From NCBI GenBank assembly GCA_002900995.3, contig CM035313.1, positions 1,054,001 to 1,118,000 of the forward strand: 64,000 bases of DNA, read 5' to 3'. Positions 47,291 to 58,962 of the stretch are shown one piece after another. The position numbers and the translations under genes were made by a program. The stretch comes from Ganoderma boninense (Eukaryota > Basidiomycota > Agaricomycetes > Polyporales > Polyporaceae). The notes beneath the pieces were generated by a model. That model was not told the DNA's origin, ran no database searches, and worked only from the letters and a program-made list of their open reading frames with translations. The number at the start of each line of letters is the position of its first letter. The stretch's first letter is position 1.

Positions 47291-49817
47291 ATGTCGATCA
47301 TGCTCCGATGCCCTCAGGCTTCCACCATCCATAGTCGGTCCATCTGGCTTGTCACGGTGCCATCAAGGCGAGAACCCCTCAGCTCAACCAGTTACCGATA
47401 TAGCACGAACCTCCCCGTCCAGGTTGATCTGCTCGAGCGCTATCGAGGTCTCGTCGCTCTCGGACGGATCAGGGAAGACCAGGAACAGATTCGAGTGGTC
47501 ATGCAGGTCATTTATGATGCACGCCATATAAACATGGAATTGAACTGACATGGTGAAAAACAAGTTGCGGAAACTGCAAAGAGAACTCGACGGGTATGCC
47601 CCGCCGGCTTTGCTCTCCAGATATCTCAATCAGACACATGGCGTCATACCGGGACCGGCTGGGTCCTCACCGGACGACTCCTCCGCTCCCTGGTGGGCAG
47701 CAAACGACCTGCTGTCGTCAGTACCCAATACGTCCCCCGCTCTCGTCCGCGTCCACACGCACGCGGAGGAGATCGAAGCATTAACCACCCCCAAAGTAGG
47801 CCTCCTGCCATCTCCAGTCGTAAGTTGCCGGTATCGTACTAACTCGTCGCGCGCACGCAGGGCCTACTGATCACCGGACCCCCGGGGTCCGGCAAGAGCT
47901 TTCTTATCGACCTCTGGTTCGCCGGTCTCCCGACCCCGTACAAGACACGCAAGCACTACAACGAGCTGGTGCTCGAAATATACCGGGCCGTATGGGAGGA
48001 GACCCGCCGGCGGATGGTCGCCATGCACGCAAACCCCGCCCCACCCGAGAGCGAGAACGCCGCGACCGAGGAGGAACCATCCCGTCCATGGAATAGGGTT
48101 ATCCGCGGGCAATGGCGCCAGCTCCTGCAGTCCGGCTCGTTGCCAGTCCGCTGGGCCCGCCAAGCGAACATGTCCTTTTCGCTCCCACGAACAACGGTCG
48201 AGCCCACCATCGCGTACGTCGTCGCCCAGCGGCTTATACTGCGCCACTGGCTTCTCGTCTTCGACGAGATCCAGCTCCTCGACGTCTCCAGCGCTACACT
48301 GCTCGCTGATGTGCTCTCGTGGTTCTGGCGCATGGGTGGCATCATCGTCGGGAGCTCTAACAAAGTCCCGGACGACCTTTACAAGAATGGGGTCCAGCGA
48401 GACCGCCTCGAGCCGTTCGTTGAGGCGCTGAAGGCACGGTGCCCCGCGGTCCAAATGCGCTCTGAGCACGACTGGCGTGCGGTGAGAGGTGACGAGGGTA
48501 AGAGAAGCTGGTACAGCCTCGATCAGCGGCACGAATTCGAGGCGCGGCTTGCAGAGGTTGTCGCTGCAGGTGCTCGCACTGGGCCCGACGGTGCGTGTGG
48601 TTCAGGCTCCGGGTGTTCGGATCGGGACGTCCGTCGTAAGCTCAAGCAATCCCCGCAGAAGCCTCGCCTGCCGAGATTTTCGTCTTCGGGCGCAGTATTC
48701 GCGTGCCGCGGTCCGCAAATGGGGTCTGCGAGTTCACGTTCTCTCAGCTTTGTGATGAGGTGCGTTCTATGGAGGCAACATGGTGTTCCGTATGTTTTCC
48801 AGACGACTGAGCCCATGCTGAAAGCATCCCCATTTTCCTCTAGTCCCTGGGTCCTGCGGACTACATTACGCTCGCCTCTAGGTTCCATACGTTTGTGATC
48901 ACGTCGATCCCGATCCTGGAGCTATCGGCGAAGAACCAAGCCCGTCGCTTCATTTCGCTCATCGATGCACTCTATGAGGCTCGCTGTCGGATCATCTGTC
49001 TCGCGGAAGCTGCCCCCGAAGAGCTCTTTTTCCCAGACGCCCCGTTGCACGAGGGAGATAAGACGCCTCGCTCTCGTGAAGATATCGACGTCATGATGGC
49101 GGAGGCCGTAGGCGAGACCCAAGATGTGTATAGGCCGAACGTATCCTCCTACAACGCGCCGAACATGGCACAAGAGCGGACACCGACCAAGGCGCTGACC
49201 CTCGACACACTGTCCATCTTCTCCGGTCCGTAACCCAATCTCGAAGTTCTTCCCTGCCTAACATTGCAATCGCCACGCCGCCATGTACAGGGAAAGACGA
49301 GCAGTTCGCATTCAAGCGCGCCCTCTCCCGCCTCCTCGAAATGACGAGCGAAAGCTACGCCCGAGACGAACAGTGGGCCCCGCTCCCACCCGAAGTGCGC
49401 AAATGGGAGACGACATCCCTGCCCACGCCAGCTTCCGCGTACCCGTCATCCCCACCGCAGTCGTTCTCCCCAACCACGGCAGAAGAACGGCGCAAACCCC
49501 GCACCGCCCGAGCCCCCGCTCCGGATCTTGCAGACTTCGCAGAAGAAGCCTCCCTCTCTTCCTTCAGCCCCACTGGTGCTCCAGCATCCCCGTCCCCCAC
49601 CGCAGCCCGGCCACCCGCGCCCCACCTGAGCGCGGACCATATCTGGGGGGTCCGCGAGGACTGGGGCGAACGTGCGCGCGATTGGGGGCGCGGCGCAGCC
49701 CTCTACTCGCCTCCTCCTCCGCCGCCGCCGCCGCCACCTAAGTCGGCACGTGCAAGTGGAGAGCCCGCAGGGAGCCAACACGGCGGTGGTGACGAGAGCG
49801 GCAAGAAGTCGATGTAA
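47291..49817 (+). CDS. AFG1: AFG1/LACE1-type mitochondrial AAA ATPase
   Basis: Six exons: 47291-47506, 47565-47795, 47861-48590, 48659-48759, 48844-49225, 49291-49817; 2187 nt, 728 aa. The N-terminus (MSIMLRCPQAST...RSIW, rich in Arg and Ser, no acidic residues) looks like a mitochondrial presequence. Then come the AFG1 core LQRELDGYAPP, Walker A GPPGSGKSF (about 155-163), Walker B LLVFDEIQLLD (about 280) and the sensor-like GGIIVGSSNKVPDDLYKNG. The conserved C-terminal block IFVFGRSIRVP, SLGPADYITLASRFHT, RRFISLIDALYE follows. A long Pro/Ser-rich tail contains a poly-Pro run coded by CCG/CCT repeats near 49705-49737. Afg1 helps clear misassembled inner-membrane proteins. A GTAAGT overlaps the stop codon, so an additional 3' exon is conceivable. 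Confidence 0.93.
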
Positions 49818-52800
49818 GTCCCCGGGGGTGGTGCGCTAGGGCACCGGCCGCAGGAACCTTACATGGATGCCGGCCGCTGGTGCCTCGGCGCGGACTTGGA
49901 CGCCCCCCAATCTCATTCACTCCTGCGTCACCTCACCCGGTCGCGGCGCACGCGATACCGTAAGTACATGCACACTGTCGCCGTCTTTACTCCCTATCTG
50001 CATCTATCACAGTTCCCCTGTCCCTGTCTCCCGTCACGGTGCGCTAGTCTCAGGCCTGATGCATATGCTTGAGGGCTGAAGGTTGAAGCCTGAAGGTGTA
50101 CGTGTTGCCTCAGGCCTCCCCCATCGCGCATGTGCATGTTGCGGCAGCGCTGATGGCACGATTGGTATTCATCGCGGGTGACCCGATTCAAGATTGTGCA
50201 GCTTGCTTGCAAACTGCATGCAGTATGCATGCGTATGCGCGTACACGACTGAATACTTCGTCCGCCGAGCTCTCCGGCATTCGTCATTCGCAGCACCCCG
50301 CCGCCACACCACCGAACCCAGTGCTCAAGCTTTCAAGGCTCTGACAGCGATTCTCAATTCAACACAGACCGGCTTCCGAGTCCTTCGGCCTTCGGGGGGA
50401 AGCTAACAGGACACTCGATCAAAGAGTCCGTTGCGCACAGCAGCAGGCGATTCCCTGCCTCAGCATCGGTGAAGTTGCGGCTGATCCGTACGATGGCGCA
50501 GAAGACCCAATCACTCAGTACTCAGAGACTGACAGTCCTCCGGCTGGAGGCCGCTGGACCGCCGTCGACGCACGCGGAGACGCGTGTTTCGTGCTCCGTG
50601 AAGCTGGGGGGCTGCTGATGCGCTCGCCATCCTACCGTCAGGGTGGCGAGCGCAAGGCAAGGAAGCCAAGCCGGAGCGTGACACTGGCACGCCCTACTAA
50701 GTAAGAGTGCCACGCCTCGTGCCCGGGCTTCGTGATTCGACACGCACGTACGTAAACCACGACACCCCACCGCCGCCGTAATCGCGCACCACCTATCGCG
50801 CAAGCGTTCTACAGAGCGCGTCCGCCGTCACCCGTGTGACCTGCAGATCGCGCTTGAGCGTGAGCTTGGCCATGGTCGGTTTTGGCGGTGATGAGACGCG
50901 CACTGGGGTATGTGAGAGAGGGAGAAGGTGTGTGAACAGACCGCTATGGCATACGCACCCTCAAAAGCTAAGCTTGAACGGGCCGTATGATCAATACAAT
51001 GGCATTATTGGAGCGTACGATATTGAAGTACGGACAGAGACGGGTAAACGAGGGGCAGAGGGTCGCGGATGCGGAGTCATAAGGATACTGTATGTACGAG
51101 GTATCGACGGGGAAAGCACGACACAACGACGGATACATATATAGCTAGCGAGAGTTGGCGCGGCCAATGTCATGCAAGTACATAGGCGCAGACGTACGAA
51201 ACTCAGAAGCTCAACTAGAACCGTATGTACAGCAGGTCCGACCGAGCCAAATGCAGGTATACGAGCGCAAGCATACTGGCGAAAACAGGCATAGGGGCAG
51301 CGGTCGCGATTACAACGGAAGGTGCGATTAGAACAGATCTACAGATATGCATATGTGGAGGTGCGCGCGTGCCCGCCGGCAGCATGTCCAAGGGAGGATA
51401 GGTCTTGGGAGCGGACGGAAGGCGATAGGGTCCTTCTGGCCATATGACGGTAGGTGGGTGGCCGGAGCATGGAGTATACAACGTGAGAGAGCGGGAGCAA
51501 GTGATAGTGGTGTGTATGCGAGCATCGACAGCGCGGTGACAAACATCTAAGCAGAGGCTACTCTCTGCGTTGCTGTGGAGGTATAGTACAATGGAGGCGG
51601 GCAGTGCAGACTGGATGTGAATAATGTGAACGTGAATATGGATGATGAGGACACGCGTGCAAATGCGGAGCCACGTCGACCGGGGCGTGACGTGCAATAG
51701 ATACGACAGACGAGGTGAGAGAGTGAGGGAGAGACTGAAACGAGAGGCTAGCGGAACTGGACCGAACGGAACTGGAAGGAAAAGATGATGATGGAGATGG
51801 AGTGGGTAAGATATCGGAGTCGCAGCTGCCATGTTCAAGCTTCGCCGGTCGCCGACGCCACCAACGACCCTGGGCATCCTGTGTCCTCTGACCGTGCGTC
51901 CTTGTATCTGGGAGAGGCCTATGCCACCTATGGGAGAATCGCCGACCAGATGTCCTCGCGTCGCCGACTTGCGGGGCCCAGCACGTCAAACGCCTCCGGT
52001 GGCCACGGCCCCATGACGACCTGGAGAATGCCATGCGGTGGAGCTTCATCCTCGGCCACAGTATCACTGGACCACAGCGCGAGAACCGCGCGGGGTGTGG
52101 GCCCCACGTAAGCGAGGAATCCTCCCAGCGGAGTACAGGTAGAGGGGCGCCTCGCCAACGGACACGGATATCGGCGAAATCGCCGTCCTGTACTATGGGG
52201 GGTCGGTTATCGGCGCTCCGCTTGGGCGATATCCTGTATCCGGACGAGGCGGCCACACGTTTGATGCATGGATGTGCGTGGTGCAGCCGAGGGTCATGCA
52301 GGATGTTCGGATAACAGCCATGATGACAGAGCGAATGCAATACGTACAGTGCAACAGAGGCATGCGGGGAATATGCGAGGGATGGGTGCGGAAGGAACAT
52401 AAACAGCCGCGCCGGGTGCGGCGATGCGAGGAATTGGCGAACCGTCACCGAAGATGTGGGAATGGATACGGGAGGGCAGCGTTTAGCTTGCGCGTCAGAA
52501 TCTGGAGCAATTGCGATGAGCGATGGCCAAGATGGGAGGTACCGCGGAGAAAGCGAGCAGGGTCTGTAGGGGACAATGGTAGGGTGGGGGACGGGGAGAG
52601 ACGGCAAGACAGATGGATCTGGCGAGCGGACGTATGCGGTACGGAGAGCGAGCAATGGCAGTTAGTGCGATATGGGACTGATTAGGCCGCTCGCGCGGCG
52701 GGTGATACTCATCGTGATAGGAAATATGCGTCATGATGGGATAATTACTTCGGGAGGTATGTTGGCCCTGTGTGTCCGTGTCTTGGAGGTCTGTCCGTGG

Positions 52801-53014
52801 CCGCCCTCATTCCTGAAACGCGTGGGCCGCCGCGCTGAAGTGCCCCCGCACCGACGTCCGAACCCACGTTCACCGGAGGCGCACGTTGGCGGGACAGGTC
52901 TTGCTGCGATAGGGGCGGCCTGGAGAGGGACCGTACGTGGGAGGAAAAAGAGAGCACCGGAAGACGCGGCAAGGAGGCAGGGCAGGAAGCCAGGACCGTG
53001 GCCCGAGACGCCCA
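49818..53014. other. 3.2-kb region without a supported gene
   Basis: Contains short CA/TG-rich and purine-rich tracts. Minus-strand frames across 51.2-52.7 kb are long but low-complexity and lack ATG starts or domains. A long 3' region or decayed sequence is more likely than a gene. Confidence 0.45.
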
Positions 53015-54422
53015 TCACTCGCGTGCGGGGAGATACGTCATGGGAACTGTTCTTCTGGGGACGATCACTTGCAGGTGTTCGCCATCGAACTCGGCACGCA
53101 CTTGGGTGAGGAGCGCGTCATATCCAAAGGAGATCCGCTGCTCGAAGTGGCCTGCGACCGCCCAGTGGCCAGGGGAAAAGTTGGGTAGAGGGATCGTCCG
53201 ATAGTTCGGTGGGAATGGTCGGGGTCGGGAGAACGAACAGACACCACCTGTTAGCGCGCCGGGCGTGAAGAGAAGGAGCAAGAAGACTCACCGCCATTAG
53301 GCTCCCACGAGTCTGCGACAACATGTAGGATGCGCCGCTTGCGTGTCGAGACGGTACTGATTAGCGCAGTAAAAACCGACCGTCAGCATTGCCGTTCTAT
53401 AGGGCAGACAGACACATGACGAGATCATGCACTCACATCGCATCCCGTCTAAACCCAGGTAAACGAACCACCAGGCGATACTCGGTCGGCTTCGTGTCCA
53501 CCGCAATGAAGCTCTCCTGGGGCGCAGGTGCATGTGCGAGGAAGGGCTTGTAAGGTGCTGTCGGACCCAAGTCTTGGCTGGGCGGCGGGGGCGGTGTGAG
53601 CACCGTCGGGGGTGCGGGTGGAGGAAGGGGACGATCCGATATTGACGAGGGCCCGTCGCTAGCAACACGGGCGACAGATGAATAAGCTCTATCCAGGATA
53701 CGGTTGGCAACGAGGGCCATGAATTCTTCGTGCTCCAAATCGGAAGAAAACGATGGCGACCGCTGAGTATGCCAGGATGTTGATGGCGGTCTCGATGACG
53801 TCGACGCTTGGTATGCAACGGCTGTCGGGCGACTTGAGCTTGAGCGCGACGGCGCGGCTGAGCGCATCTCCTGGTCTTCCTGGATCGTGCCGCCAGGAAA
53901 CGGTGGAAGGGTGTGATACGGTGTGTCCGCTGGTAAGGGGAGACTGGCTGTCGACCCACGATCAGGAACGCCCGGCGGCCGCATGGGTCTTGGGGCGAGT
54001 ATGGGTCTTGACGCGTCGGGGGACGAAAATGGTCGGGAAAATAGAGGAAGCGGGTTTGATGAGGACGAGGGTATCCTTGGCGACTGTGGACGAGGATGTT
54101 GCACAGAATACGAAGGAGAGAAATGCATACTGGGTGCTGGAGACTCTGTCAAGTCCATGAAGTCGGGAACGGAGCCCCGGTTGATTTTAAAATCACTGCC
54201 GTTGGACAAGGATGTTGGTGGAGAGGAAGACGATGACGGGGCACTGTCTGAAGAGGAGCCTGGCGTATTGTCGTCGAAGGCTGGTTTGGAGGTGTCTGGG
54301 CGAGATTCGGATGCAAGACAGCTTAGACGAGAGAGACGGGGGGACTCGGGGTCATCGCGCGCGACAGCGGAGCCCTGTGTTTGAGAGGTGGATGCACTGT
54401 ATGAGGATTGACAGTGGGTCAT
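53015..54422 (-). CDS. Hsp20/alpha-crystallin-domain protein with long disordered N-terminus
   Basis: Three exons: 54422-53437, 53356-53292, 53151-53015; 1188 nt, 395 aa. About 300 residues of Ser/Pro-rich, probably disordered sequence precede an alpha-crystallin-like domain built across all three exons: ESFIAVDTKPTEYRLVVRLPGFRRDAITVSTRKRRIL, a short insert, then HFEQRISFGYDALLTQVRAEFDGEHLQVIVPR. The strand order and the G-x-L-x-V/I-like HLQVIVP near the end match small heat-shock proteins, whose typical size is 150-220 aa, so the N-terminal extension is unusual. Whether it is heat-induced cannot be told; I saw no convincing nGAAn array upstream. Splice joins are supported by phase and by domain continuity. 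Confidence 0.85.
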
Positions 54423-54827
54423 GTATGGTAGAGGGACCTCTCTGGGGGAGTCGAAGGAAGCGTGTCGTCTCGAGTGTGAGGACGTCCTGTGGAGGAGGGT
54501 GGGGCGGGCGGAGGGGGAAGGGGGAAAAGGAGAGAGGAACCTGCGGAGAAGGAGTCGCCAATAGATCAGTGACGGAGATCAGATGAGCACAACATGAGCT
54601 CGCGTCGGCAAATATGATTGGAAAGGGCGTCGCCTCCGCACGGACGCCCCTGCCGGTCACCCGCCGGACTCAGACGCGACGTCGGCAAGTGGCCTGATAA
54701 GAAGTCAAAGTCAAAGCCAAAAGGCAATCGGCCACGCTGTCTCTCCCACTGCCCTCCCGCCCGTGTGCCTCCTCGACCTCTCTCGCGCCCCCGACGCCCC
54801 CTTCAAAACATCGCGATTCAGCCGCGT
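54423..54827. promoter_or_regulatory. Upstream region of the Hsp20-like gene
   Basis: 405 bp, CT-rich on the plus strand. No named motif. Confidence 0.4.
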
Positions 54828-55391
54828 CTAGCCTCCTCTCCCTCGGTGCATCCGGCCATCTTCCACATCGAAGCCGATCAGGCCGTGGCTTCGCGGGCAG
54901 CCCCCGCTATATAGTCGGAATACAGCCGTCTTCTGACCTGATCCACACCCCACGGCCCCAGAGTGCCACACAGCGCTGTGGGAATGCTTACCTTCTTTGC
55001 CAGGCTTCCTATCGGTATTCCTGCCCATGCGCCTGGCTCTCTGCTCATGACGATGCTCCTTGTCCATCATCTCCTCCTGCGTTGCTCTTCTGATGCCGTC
55101 CGCACGTTCTTGAGATGCAGATGCCCAAAACGGCTCGGGTCCGTGTTTTCGCGTGCGCAGCGGCCCCGGGGAGTGGTACTCGTCGTTAAGGGAAAGTCGC
55201 AGCAGAGGTGAGGCGAGCCTCTCGCACTCTGAACTAGACGACGCTTCGCTGCTGCTGTAGAGAGATGACCCGGATGAGGAAGAGGAGGATGAGGAGGAAG
55301 AGGATGTATGCTCGAGGGGGATGGGCGAATACGAGGGCGTGGGTGACTTTGCTGGGGCTGACGGTGGTGATGGTTGGCGGGCAAAAGGCAT
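54828..55391 (-). CDS. Small Ser-rich protein of unknown function
   Basis: Model: 55391-54992 and 54937-54828, 169 aa from the ATG at 55391. I do not recognise a family. Visible features are a Pro-rich start, a run of eleven serines (about residues 30-40), a Ser/Glu stretch, then a charged segment (QEEMMDKEHRHEQRARR) and a short hydrophobic tail (AVFRLYSGG). The 54-nt intron (54938-54991, GTAAGC...CAG) is stop-free and a multiple of three, so the unspliced frame is also open. Same strand as the Hsp20-like gene downstream. Confidence 0.5.
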   Translation of the reverse strand: MPFARQPSPPSAPAKSPTPSYSPIPLEHTSSSSSSSSSSSGSSLYSSSEASSSSECERLASPLLRLSLNDEYHSPGPLRTRKHGPEPFWASASQERADGIRRATQEEMMDKEHRHEQRARRMGRNTDRKPGKEGKHSHSAVWHSGAVGCGSGQKTAVFRLYSGGCPRSHGLIGFDVEDGRMHRGRGG

Positions 55392-58176
55392 TGTGGCTTG
55401 CTGTGGATTGACAGGACAAAGGCGGGAATGGGTGGGGCTCTTTGTGGGATATAAGCTGGGGTGGTTTGGCTGGTGCTGGGCGGGTGGATGTGGACGCCAC
55501 CCTGGCCCCCATAAGCATTCCTCTCCGCTCAGCCCGAATCGACCAGTCCTATCCATGACGTCACGCTGTGCCCTTCCGCCTGACAGATCGTACGGTAGGC
55601 GCCCCGCCTCCATCCTGTCCTCCCCGCCTTACCGTGGCTTCTAATGAACGATTCAACACCCCAGTACGTCTACATATGCTTTAACCTCGTGTCACCTAGG
55701 TCACCATCGGTCCCAGAGCCCTCATTTAACATCTACGAACTACTCTGGCTCGTCACCGAAGGCCTACCAGGCTCCCGGCCCGAAAGTGGTGCTCTGAATC
55801 AGCGATGGGCCGACGGACGGTCACGCATGCTCCGACCGACGGCGACAGCAATCCGGCCAGTTCGCAAGCGATGCTGGCACATCTACTTATCCAACAGCCT
55901 CTCCGACGGACAGTTCTCGAGCGTACTCGCGGGCTCCTGGCTGCTCCTGGGCTGTTTGTTTTAGGTAAGTCACTCCGAGTCGCCAATTATGAAGTGGTGC
56001 TTTCCGCGGAGCTGCAGTCAGGAGGATCTCTGCTTTTTGCCCATATGATGTCGAAAACCTTGGCATCCATCTGCGAACGGCGACTTCCTGCTGCATTGGC
56101 TGAATGGGGAGGTGGCGTTGCGAGTGCTGCGTCTCGAAGTGAACGCATACCCGCCTCGAATATCAAATCGGCGGTGAGCCGTGCGGAGCACGGGCTGCGC
56201 TGGTATGTAACGTTCATTCGGGGTTTCTGCTCTTCTTGCAAGGACGCACGGGTCGTTGTGCGCGACCGGTCTTGGGCCTGCCGGCGCGGCCCTTCGACGC
56301 GTATTACGGTTAGCCGACCCGTATTTAAATAGTATTACCGACGCGGCGTTACGGACGCGCTGACGTTTGCGCGCGTCTGTCGCCGAGAAAAGTCGGTCGG
56401 AAGACAGCTACGTCATACCCCATTCATGCCCGGGGGTGGTGGGAGAGCTGTGCGCTGCTGTGCGCCGCTTCTCGGATGTGCCTGTCCGGCAACCAACGGC
56501 GCGCGTCCGTCGCTACGTACACTCGGGCGTCGGCCGCGGCCGCTGTGCACTTACAAATTGGTAAGACCGGAAGGATCATGCTTGAAACACCTGCGCACTG
56601 TCGCCGTCTCCCGAGTCGGCCTTAGGATCCAAAGCATCTGCCGAGAACGAGGGATTTTCGGGAGTTGTCATGTTGGGCCGGGGATGTCAGGCAACCGTGT
56701 GGGTTGAACGTCGACCAGCATCTTCTAGCCGGAAACTGGTGTCGAGTACGGAAGTACAGCCACCGTACTCACATACCCATCATGTATGCGAAGTTGTGTC
56801 GTGGCATCGAAGTAGGGTGGATCCCTCCATGCTGCCAACTTTAAGCTTGCTACTCTTCGGGGGGTACACTTGGGGTACACATATTAACTGCAAAGACCAT
56901 GAAGCGCACAGCGTTGATAAAGAGGTTGCGGAATGCTGTGTGGGGCCGGTCATGCCAATAGTCGCTCGCAGCGATGTCGCTTCCCCGGTCGTCGTAATTT
57001 CGTGAAGTCGATCGGGGCCGGAGACTGCATGAGGTGATCGGCAACATTCCCGGATCCCTTGTGCGCCTCGGTTTCTTAAAATGGGCGGCTCGGATGCTCG
57101 ACATGCATATGAGGTTCCCTATGCTAAAAACTTGCTGTGAGGTAGGCGGTTAGGAAACCTGCAGTAATGCAGTTATAACGGGAACTTCGGGAGGTCATAT
57201 GTCGGCAGGCATGGGGGCGACAGACTCAGAGACATGTCCTGAGGATAATGCTTCAATATCCGAGGGCGCAGCTGGGACTCAGAAGGGCAGAACTTAGCCG
57301 CACGCACGTCGAATAAACCATCCTATATGGCCTTGCAAGGCAGTGAAGGCACGTCTTCCCGGAAAATTTCCTTGCTTAGGCCCGGGACGAGTAGTTCGAA
57401 GAGAAGTTCAGAAGAGAAGCGGGAGCGGGAGCAGAGGACGTGGCACGACATAAGTACCGTCGAGCCGCAGGAAATTGACCTGACGCACAGGAAACGCCCC
57501 GAACGTGGTTACAGAGCCGCATGTGGATCCTCCAAGGATGCAAGGCACTGTGCACGGGGACATGGACGCCTAACGCCAGCGTCGGGCGAAGCGCAGGCCA
57601 TTCGGAGCTGGACTCCTACTTCAGGACGCCTGCGTGCACAAGAGCTGGACATGGAAGTTGGAACCGCGAAGTTCAAGACTTCCTCTTTGGTGCCCGGAAG
57701 CCATTAAAGCAAACGAGGAGCCTGTACAATAATAAACCAAGGCTATAACGAGGGTGCTGCCACGTTCCAGGAGAGCGGCGAACTAGAAAGGAACATCGTT
57801 ACGGTGGAATTGAGCTAGATGGCGGGTATAGGGTGATAAAATGGAAGAAAGGACGTCGAAGAAGGCTCAGCCGGAGAGTTCGAACTGGTTGCAAGCCGCT
57901 TGCCGAGTGCAGCCACAGATCATGCATGTGCAGAAACGGTGTACTTAGCGATGTTCGTCGTGAGCAAACACAGAGCCCGAGTTAAACGGCCTCGTTGTGC
58001 ACGGAAGGAATTGTTAAGGCCTTCGTGCGCCCGGTCCAGCGTCCTAGGAGTGTCAAAATGGGCCGAGCCCCTATGTCGCACGCATGGAATGTGCGTGTCC
58101 CGCTGGTCGAACCGCCCTGAGGGCACGGGGACAACATCTGTAGAATGGCTTGACATGTATAGATGACTAGGCTCAT
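55392..58176. other. Gene-poor region 5' of the retrotransposon
   Basis: No gene supported. The longest frame (55805-56332, plus) has no domain and its surroundings are CG-rich with short palindromic runs near 56.3 kb. Confidence 0.5.
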
Positions 58177-58181
58177 GCGGC
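58177..58181. repeat. Target-site duplication (left), GCGGC
   Basis: Five bases directly before the 5' LTR, repeated at 61272-61276 directly after the 3' LTR. Confidence 0.85.
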
Positions 58182-58559
58182 TGTTGGAGCACGCAATCGT
58201 GCTCGAGTCTTGGGCTCGAGTCTCGCCCATGTCGGACGTGACGTGACCGCGTGGACGTTCAGTCACCGGGTCCGCACTGCTGCCTTTTTCGTACCTTTTG
58301 ACGTTCCGTCTGTTTCCGTGCTGTGCACCTCCCCGCTCACATATACTCGCCTCTGCAGGTTTCCGCCACCCTCAGTCTTGCTCTGCATACTGAGGGTATG
58401 TTCTGTTTCATTCTGCTCCTTTGTTTCCAGTAGCTGACCTACGTACTGTAGCCCGTTTACAGGTACATACATAGGTTCAATAAACACTCAGTCTTGCTCT
58501 GCATACTGAGGCCCGTTTACAGCTTACCCTCGCCGTCGTCGCGCCCACACTTTCCAATA
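58182..58559 (+). repeat. 5' LTR of the Gag-only retrotransposon
   Basis: 378 bp, no difference seen from 60894-61271. Holds an AATAAA at 58479-58484 and two copies of a 24-bp sequence (58371-58394, 58487-58510) plus two copies of GCCCGTTTACAG (58451-58462, 58511-58522). Confidence 0.93.
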
Positions 58560-58571
58560 GGTTATGAGCCC
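58560..58571 (+). other. Primer-binding site matching initiator tRNA-Met anticodon region
   Basis: GGTTATGAGCCC starts at the base after the 5' LTR. It is the exact complement of GGGCTCATAACC, the anticodon-loop region of eukaryotic initiator tRNA-Met. Priming from a half tRNA cut in the anticodon loop is the copia-family mode. Confidence 0.88.
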
Positions 58572-58619
58572 TGCGGGTAGGCTCTAACTTCAAGACTCGC
58601 TCGCCTCCCGCTCGCTCGC

Positions 58620-58890
58620 CTTTCGCCCGCCTTTCGCCAGCGCCACTGCCGCGCTCTCTTCGCCTGCCTTGCCTGCGCCACTGCCGCGCTTCCGGTACGC
58701 CTCTTTGCCTGCGCCCCTGCCGCGCTCTCTGCCCGCCTTCGCCTGCGCCGTTGCCGCGCTCCTCGTCCGCCTCTGCCTGCGCCATCGCCGCGCTACCCTC
58801 TGCTTGCGCCATCGCCGCGCTTCCCATTGCCTGCGCCACTGCCGCGCTCCTTGCCCGTTCTCCGCTCGTGCCGCTGCCGCACCTGCTCTC
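58620..58890 (+). repeat. Degenerate tandem repeats in the Gag leader
   Basis: About eight to nine imperfect copies of a unit containing GCGCC(A/C)(C/T)(T/C)GCCGCGCT, each about 25-36 bp, between the primer-binding site and the Gag start codon. Confidence 0.7.
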
Positions 58891-58962
58891 TCGCCAATCC
58901 CCTCCCGTTCCATCTCGCTCGCCGCTGCATACTCCTTTCGTCCCTCCGATCTCATCGCCACC

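Noticed and set aside
51558..52655. 365-codon minus-strand frame in the 3.2-kb gap
   Set aside because: Its first codon is not ATG, composition is low-complexity His/Ser/Pro/Arg, and no domain or splice structure supports it.
55805..56332. 175-codon plus-strand frame 5' of the retrotransposon
   Set aside because: No recognisable domain and no conserved-looking blocks; kept only as a remark on the intergenic region.
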